Below are positions 63,919 to 64,000 of a stretch of 64,000 nucleotides of DNA, in pieces. The notes under the pieces were generated by a model that searched no databases, had not been told where the DNA came from, and saw nothing but the letters and a program-made list of their open reading frames with translations. Both the position numbers and the translations under genes were made by a program. The stretch is from Crambe crambe (Eukaryota; Porifera; Demospongiae; Poecilosclerida; Crambeidae): assembly GCA_963924555.1 (NCBI GenBank), contig OZ004592.1, forward strand, positions 434,001-498,000. The letters are read 5' to 3'. Each line of letters starts with the position of its first letter. Within the stretch, counting starts at the first letter, position 1.

Positions 63919-64000
63919 TACAAGATAAAGAATTTATCAGACACTAACAAGGACTGATTAGTAATCTGTCACTTGATGTAAGCTACACTGATTGACTCAG

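Overview
This is eukaryotic, intron-dense animal DNA. Genes have many small exons, mostly 50-250 bp, joined by short GT-AG introns of about 50-300 bp. The gene set is metazoan: DIDO1/PHF3, ERICH3, Integrator subunit 9, TRMT11, NUP42, GTPBP6, an SLC17 transporter and LRP/EGF-type receptors. Compact introns, a strong receptor and EGF repertoire and small inverted-repeat transposons suggest an early-branching invertebrate, perhaps a demosponge. That placement is inference. Gene models were read by eye from reading frame, splice signals and family resemblance, so exon edges can be off by a few bases.

Positions 1-39,700 hold nine tightly packed genes that alternate strictly in strand: ZNF512-like zinc finger protein (-), GNAT acetyltransferase (+), DIDO1/PHF3 (-), NUP42 (+), ERICH3 (-), TRMT11 (+), INTS9 (-), a large unrecognised protein with a GNAT-like C-terminal part (+), and GTPBP6/HflX GTPase (-). 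Four pairs are head to head, sharing promoter regions as short as about 150-210 bp. Four are tail to tail with 72-213 bp between stop codons. Most are housekeeping genes of gene expression: chromatin and transcription, snRNA 3' processing, mRNA export, tRNA modification and a ribosome-associated GTPase. ERICH3 is a ciliary gene.

Positions 40,255-60,811 hold three type I membrane receptors in tandem, all on the minus strand. They share one plan: signal peptide, LRP-like YWTD beta-propeller, EGF module(s), Ser/Thr/Pro-rich stalk, one transmembrane segment and a short cytoplasmic tail. They differ mostly in internal tandem repeats: 24 EGF modules in the first, mucin-like repeats in the second and third. 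The window ends with most of an SLC17 (sialin-like) transporter on the minus strand, running off the right edge.

Two tRNA genes, Phe-GAA and Val-CAC, lie inside introns on the strand opposite to the host gene. Introns and intergenic DNA also carry short inverted-repeat elements (one with a clear target-site duplication), several minisatellites and many microsatellites. The least explained gene is the roughly 1,800-residue protein at 28,707-37,926.
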